Origin: Allobaculum sp. | GTDB lineage: Bacteria > Bacillota_I > Bacilli_A > Erysipelotrichales > Erysipelotrichaceae | DNA: 7,593 bases | Direction: 5' to 3' | Assembly: GCA_014803815.1 (NCBI GenBank) | Contig: JAAVAY010000123.1 | Span: forward strand, 1 to 7,593 | Shown: piece after piece, positions 6,088 to 7,593 of the stretch | Layout: each line of letters opens with the position of its first letter | Position numbering within the stretch: the first letter of the stretch is position 1 | The notes under the pieces: generated by a model | The model's input: only the letters and a program-made list of their open reading frames with translations | What the model was told of the DNA's origin: nothing | The model's database searches: none | Translations under genes and position numbers: made by a program

Positions 6088-6170
6088 CGTAAGAGTGGAT
6101 TAGTCCCCATGACTGAGGCCATAGGAGGAAATCCGTTTCTCCTTTCTGTTCAGCCTGTTTTCTACAGGCT
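6084..6170 (-). promoter_or_regulatory. Structured leader of the sugar-binding protein gene with possible 12-codon minicistron
   Basis: On the - strand two hairpins occur in order: AGCCTGT/ACAGGCT with a 5-nt loop (6170-6152), then AGGAGAAA/TTTCCTCCT with one bulge and a 4-nt loop (6143-6123), whose left arm contains the only purine-rich Shine-Dalgarno-like sequence. Just after it a short frame starts at ATG 6122, runs 12 codons (MASVMGTNPLLR) and ends with a TGA at 6086-6084 that overlaps the ATG of the binding-protein gene. This may provide coupled translation. The distance from GGAG to the minicistron ATG is too long (about 16 nt) unless the hairpin forms. Confidence 0.3.
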
Positions 6171-6451
6171 AATTTTCTTTAAGAGATCATGGAGTTTTTC
6201 CATTTTTTGTTTTCCAGAAATACATCTCAATCATCCTATAAATGGAACCAAATCCTAAATTGGACTAAGCCATCTTTTTATTTTTGGATGATTGTGGAAA
6301 GGTTTCTTCTAAATCGCTTTGTAAATAGCTTTCCTATAGGAATTAGCTTGAAGTTTCACATCAAGCCATGGAAATCCACATTTAAAATAAATACTTAAAA
6401 TTAGTTGTATTTTCTAAAGAATCATACGTTTGGAAAGCACTTTTCTAGAAA
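6171..6451. other. Gene-free gap with palindromes between response regulator and sugar-binding protein
   Basis: No credible gene is seen on either strand. The gap should hold the promoter of the sugar-binding protein gene, but I cannot place a good -35/-10 pair. It contains the perfect 12-bp palindrome TTCCTATAGGAA (6331-6342), and 3 bp away the inverted repeat GCTTGA-N9-TCAAGC (6346-6366), and the palindrome TTTCTAGAAA (6442-6451). The first two are reasonable operator candidates. Confidence 0.4.
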
Positions 6452-6478
6452 GATAAACCTTAACGAAAAAGGCTTATC
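6452..6478 (-). terminator. Probable terminator of the two-component system operon
   Basis: On the - strand GATAAGCCTT (6478-6469) pairs with AAGGTTTATC (6461-6452) with one G-U pair around a 7-nt loop. It is followed by only TTTCT, so termination may be incomplete. It starts 8 nt after the response regulator stop. Confidence 0.55.
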
Positions 6479-6486
6479 CTCATAAC

Positions 6487-7164
6487 TTATTGCTTGTTAA
6501 TCATATCGCGCACTTTTTGACGATTTTCTACGGCCCAAATGGCGAGTTGAGTACGGTCTCGTAAGGAAAATTTGTTCAAAATACTCGATAAATAATTGCG
6601 AACTGTACCTTCTGAAAGGTAAAGAATAGCGGCAATTTCTTTGTTTGAGCGGCCTCTTCCCACTTGTTGAATGACTTTCCATTCTGTCCGCGAAATCTCA
6701 GTTTCGGCTTTATCATCCACTTGAATAATCGTATCTTCATCTAAACGCTTCGAAAACATGGAAAAAACTTTCGCCGCAATGTCAGGATTAAGCATCGCTC
6801 CCCCAGAATGCACGGTTTTAATGGCTGCAGTTAATTCATCCATCGAAACTCCTTTGAGTAAATATCCACTCGCTCCATAACGCAAAGCGGAAAAAACAAA
6901 GTCTTCATCATCGAAAGTCGTTAAAACAATAACTTTTGTTTTTGGATAATCCTTTTTGACTTGCTTGGTACAAAGAACACCATCCATTTTAGGCATACGA
7001 ATATCCATTAAAATCACATCTACATATTCTTTCTTCAAAAGATCAAGAACCCCTAAGCCATTTGAAGCTGTGCCTACCACATTAATATTGTCATCCATGG
7101 ACAATACAATCTTCAAAGAATCTCGAATGAGTGCTTGATCATCTGCAATGACTACATTAATCAT
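6487..7164 (-). CDS. NarL/LuxR-family response regulator
   Basis: This 225-residue protein is the transcription factor of a two-component system. The receiver domain (1-120) has the acidic pair Asp8-Asp9, the phosphorylated Asp54 in VILMDIRMP, Thr82/Thr83 in VLTTF and Lys104 in YLLKG. The DNA-binding domain is a LuxR-type helix-turn-helix at about 157-212 (SRTEWKVIQQVGRGRSNKEI, then LSEGTVRNYLSSILNKF). The frame is open to 7251, but the ATG at 7164 is chosen because the receiver strand MINVVIADDQ starts there and GAGGAG lies 6 nt upstream. It overlaps the kinase stop by 8 nt, so the two are translationally coupled. Related to the B. subtilis LiaR/DesR/YdfI type. Its targets are unknown; the adjacent sugar-binding protein and PTS genes are candidates by position. 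Confidence 0.95.
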   Translation of the reverse strand: MINVVIADDQALIRDSLKIVLSMDDNINVVGTASNGLGVLDLLKKEYVDVILMDIRMPKMDGVLCTKQVKKDYPKTKVIVLTTFDDEDFVFSALRYGASGYLLKGVSMDELTAAIKTVHSGGAMLNPDIAAKVFSMFSKRLDEDTIIQVDDKAETEISRTEWKVIQQVGRGRSNKEIAAILYLSEGTVRNYLSSILNKFSLRDRTQLAIWAVENRQKVRDMINKQ

Positions 7165-7591
7165 CCATTTCTCCTCTTTGCAGCGGTACCTGAATAAAGG
7201 TGATAAATCCATCGGAACCATCAAAACGAATGGATCCATGAATAGCTGCAATTCTCTCTTTCATTTGTGTTAACCCATATCCCGGTTGAATATTTGAGGC
7301 ACCAAAACCGTTATCCTCAATTTTGAGCATTAAATTATCATCCTCTATATAAAAATGAATGGATATCCATGAAGCGGCTCCATGACGAATGGAGTTAGTG
7401 ATGCTTTCTTGAACGACTCGAAATAAAGCATCTTCTTTCGCCACATCAAAGTTCACTCCATCCATGTCATAATCCAAATCGATTTGTAATCCCTCACTCA
7501 ATTGCGTGAATTCTAAAATCATCTTTTGTAAAGCACCCTTTAATCCTGATTGCTCCAAAGCACCGGGTCGTAATTTTTCTAGAGAATTCCG
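7157..7591 (-). CDS. Sensor histidine kinase (HPK7 type), C-terminal fragment
   Basis: The frame runs off the right edge, so only the last 144 residues are present; sensor, membrane and phospho-accepting histidine parts are outside the window. The fragment begins in the end of the dimerisation region (LEKLRPGALEQSGLKGAL, 4-21) and then shows the ATP-binding domain: N box QESITNSIRHG (61-71, Asn66), G1 box IEDNGFG (91-97) and G2 box GYGLTQMKERI (104-114). This pattern is that of HPK7 kinases, the usual partners of NarL/LuxR regulators such as the next gene. The last codons overlap the response regulator start by 8 nt, so kinase and regulator form one operon. The signal cannot be known without the N-terminal part. 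Confidence 0.93.
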   Translation of the reverse strand, partial: RNSLEKLRPGALEQSGLKGALQKMILEFTQLSEGLQIDLDYDMDGVNFDVAKEDALFRVVQESITNSIRHGAASWISIHFYIEDDNLMLKIEDNGFGASNIQPGYGLTQMKERIAAIHGSIRFDGSDGFITFIQVPLQRGEMDD

Positions 7592-7593
7592 CA

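Noticed and set aside
6189..6398. Open frame of 69 codons on the + strand between the sugar-binding protein and response regulator genes
   Set aside because: No good ribosome site, a composition rich in Phe/Trp/Lys as expected from translating A+T-rich non-coding DNA, and no recognisable domain.
7165..7251. N-terminal extension of the response regulator to 7251
   Set aside because: It would overlap the kinase ATP-binding domain by about 95 nt; the receiver domain begins exactly at the ATG at 7164, which has a GAGGAG site.
1..7593. CRISPR arrays, tRNA or rRNA genes, insertion sequences
   Set aside because: No spaced direct repeats, no cloverleaf or rRNA sequence, and no transposase or flanking inverted repeats were seen.

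Overview
The window suggests a low-GC Gram-positive bacterium (Firmicutes/Bacillota). The DNA is A+T-rich, most genes have strong AGGAGG-type ribosome binding sites, and intrinsic hairpin + T-run terminators are common. The gene families (mannose-family PTS with four separate subunits, HPK7-type kinase with a NarL/LuxR regulator) fit that group. The genus cannot be fixed from the sequence; an Erysipelotrichia-like or streptococcal/lactobacillal relative is a guess.

Layout. At the left edge (2-1069, + strand) is the C-terminal part of a large coiled-coil SMC/ABC-type ATPase whose start lies outside the window. It converges on the rest of the window, which is entirely on the - strand, and two back-to-back terminators (1088-1122 and 1127-1153) separate the two directions. 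In - strand order, right to left, the window then holds: the 3' end of a sensor histidine kinase (7591-7157), its overlapping response regulator (7164-6487), a 399-nt gap with a terminator-like hairpin and palindromes, a membrane-anchored sugar-binding protein (6087-4699) with its own strong terminator, a promoter region, and a mannose-family PTS operon. The PTS order is IIA (4439-4008), IIB (3749-3258), IIC (3151-2303), IID (2303-1464), then a 90-residue two-helix membrane protein (1431-1159) and the operon terminator.

How they may work together. The PTS proteins form a complete phosphorelay and permease (His9 of IIA, His14 of IIB, membrane pair IIC/IID) that would import and phosphorylate a hexose or amino sugar; the substrate cannot be told from sequence. 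The sugar-binding protein has no ABC permease beside it and is tethered by an N-terminal transmembrane helix instead of a lipobox. Its position between a two-component system and a PTS operon suggests a sensing role. This recalls, by layout and from memory, Streptococcus mutans LevQRST (two sugar-binding proteins plus a two-component system), which controls the levDEFGX fructose PTS. That link is inference.

The other unusual point is the RNA. The gaps on both sides of IIB (258 and 106 nt) are long for such an operon and rich in hairpins, and the acidic C-terminal tail of IIC doubles as the ribosome binding site of IID.
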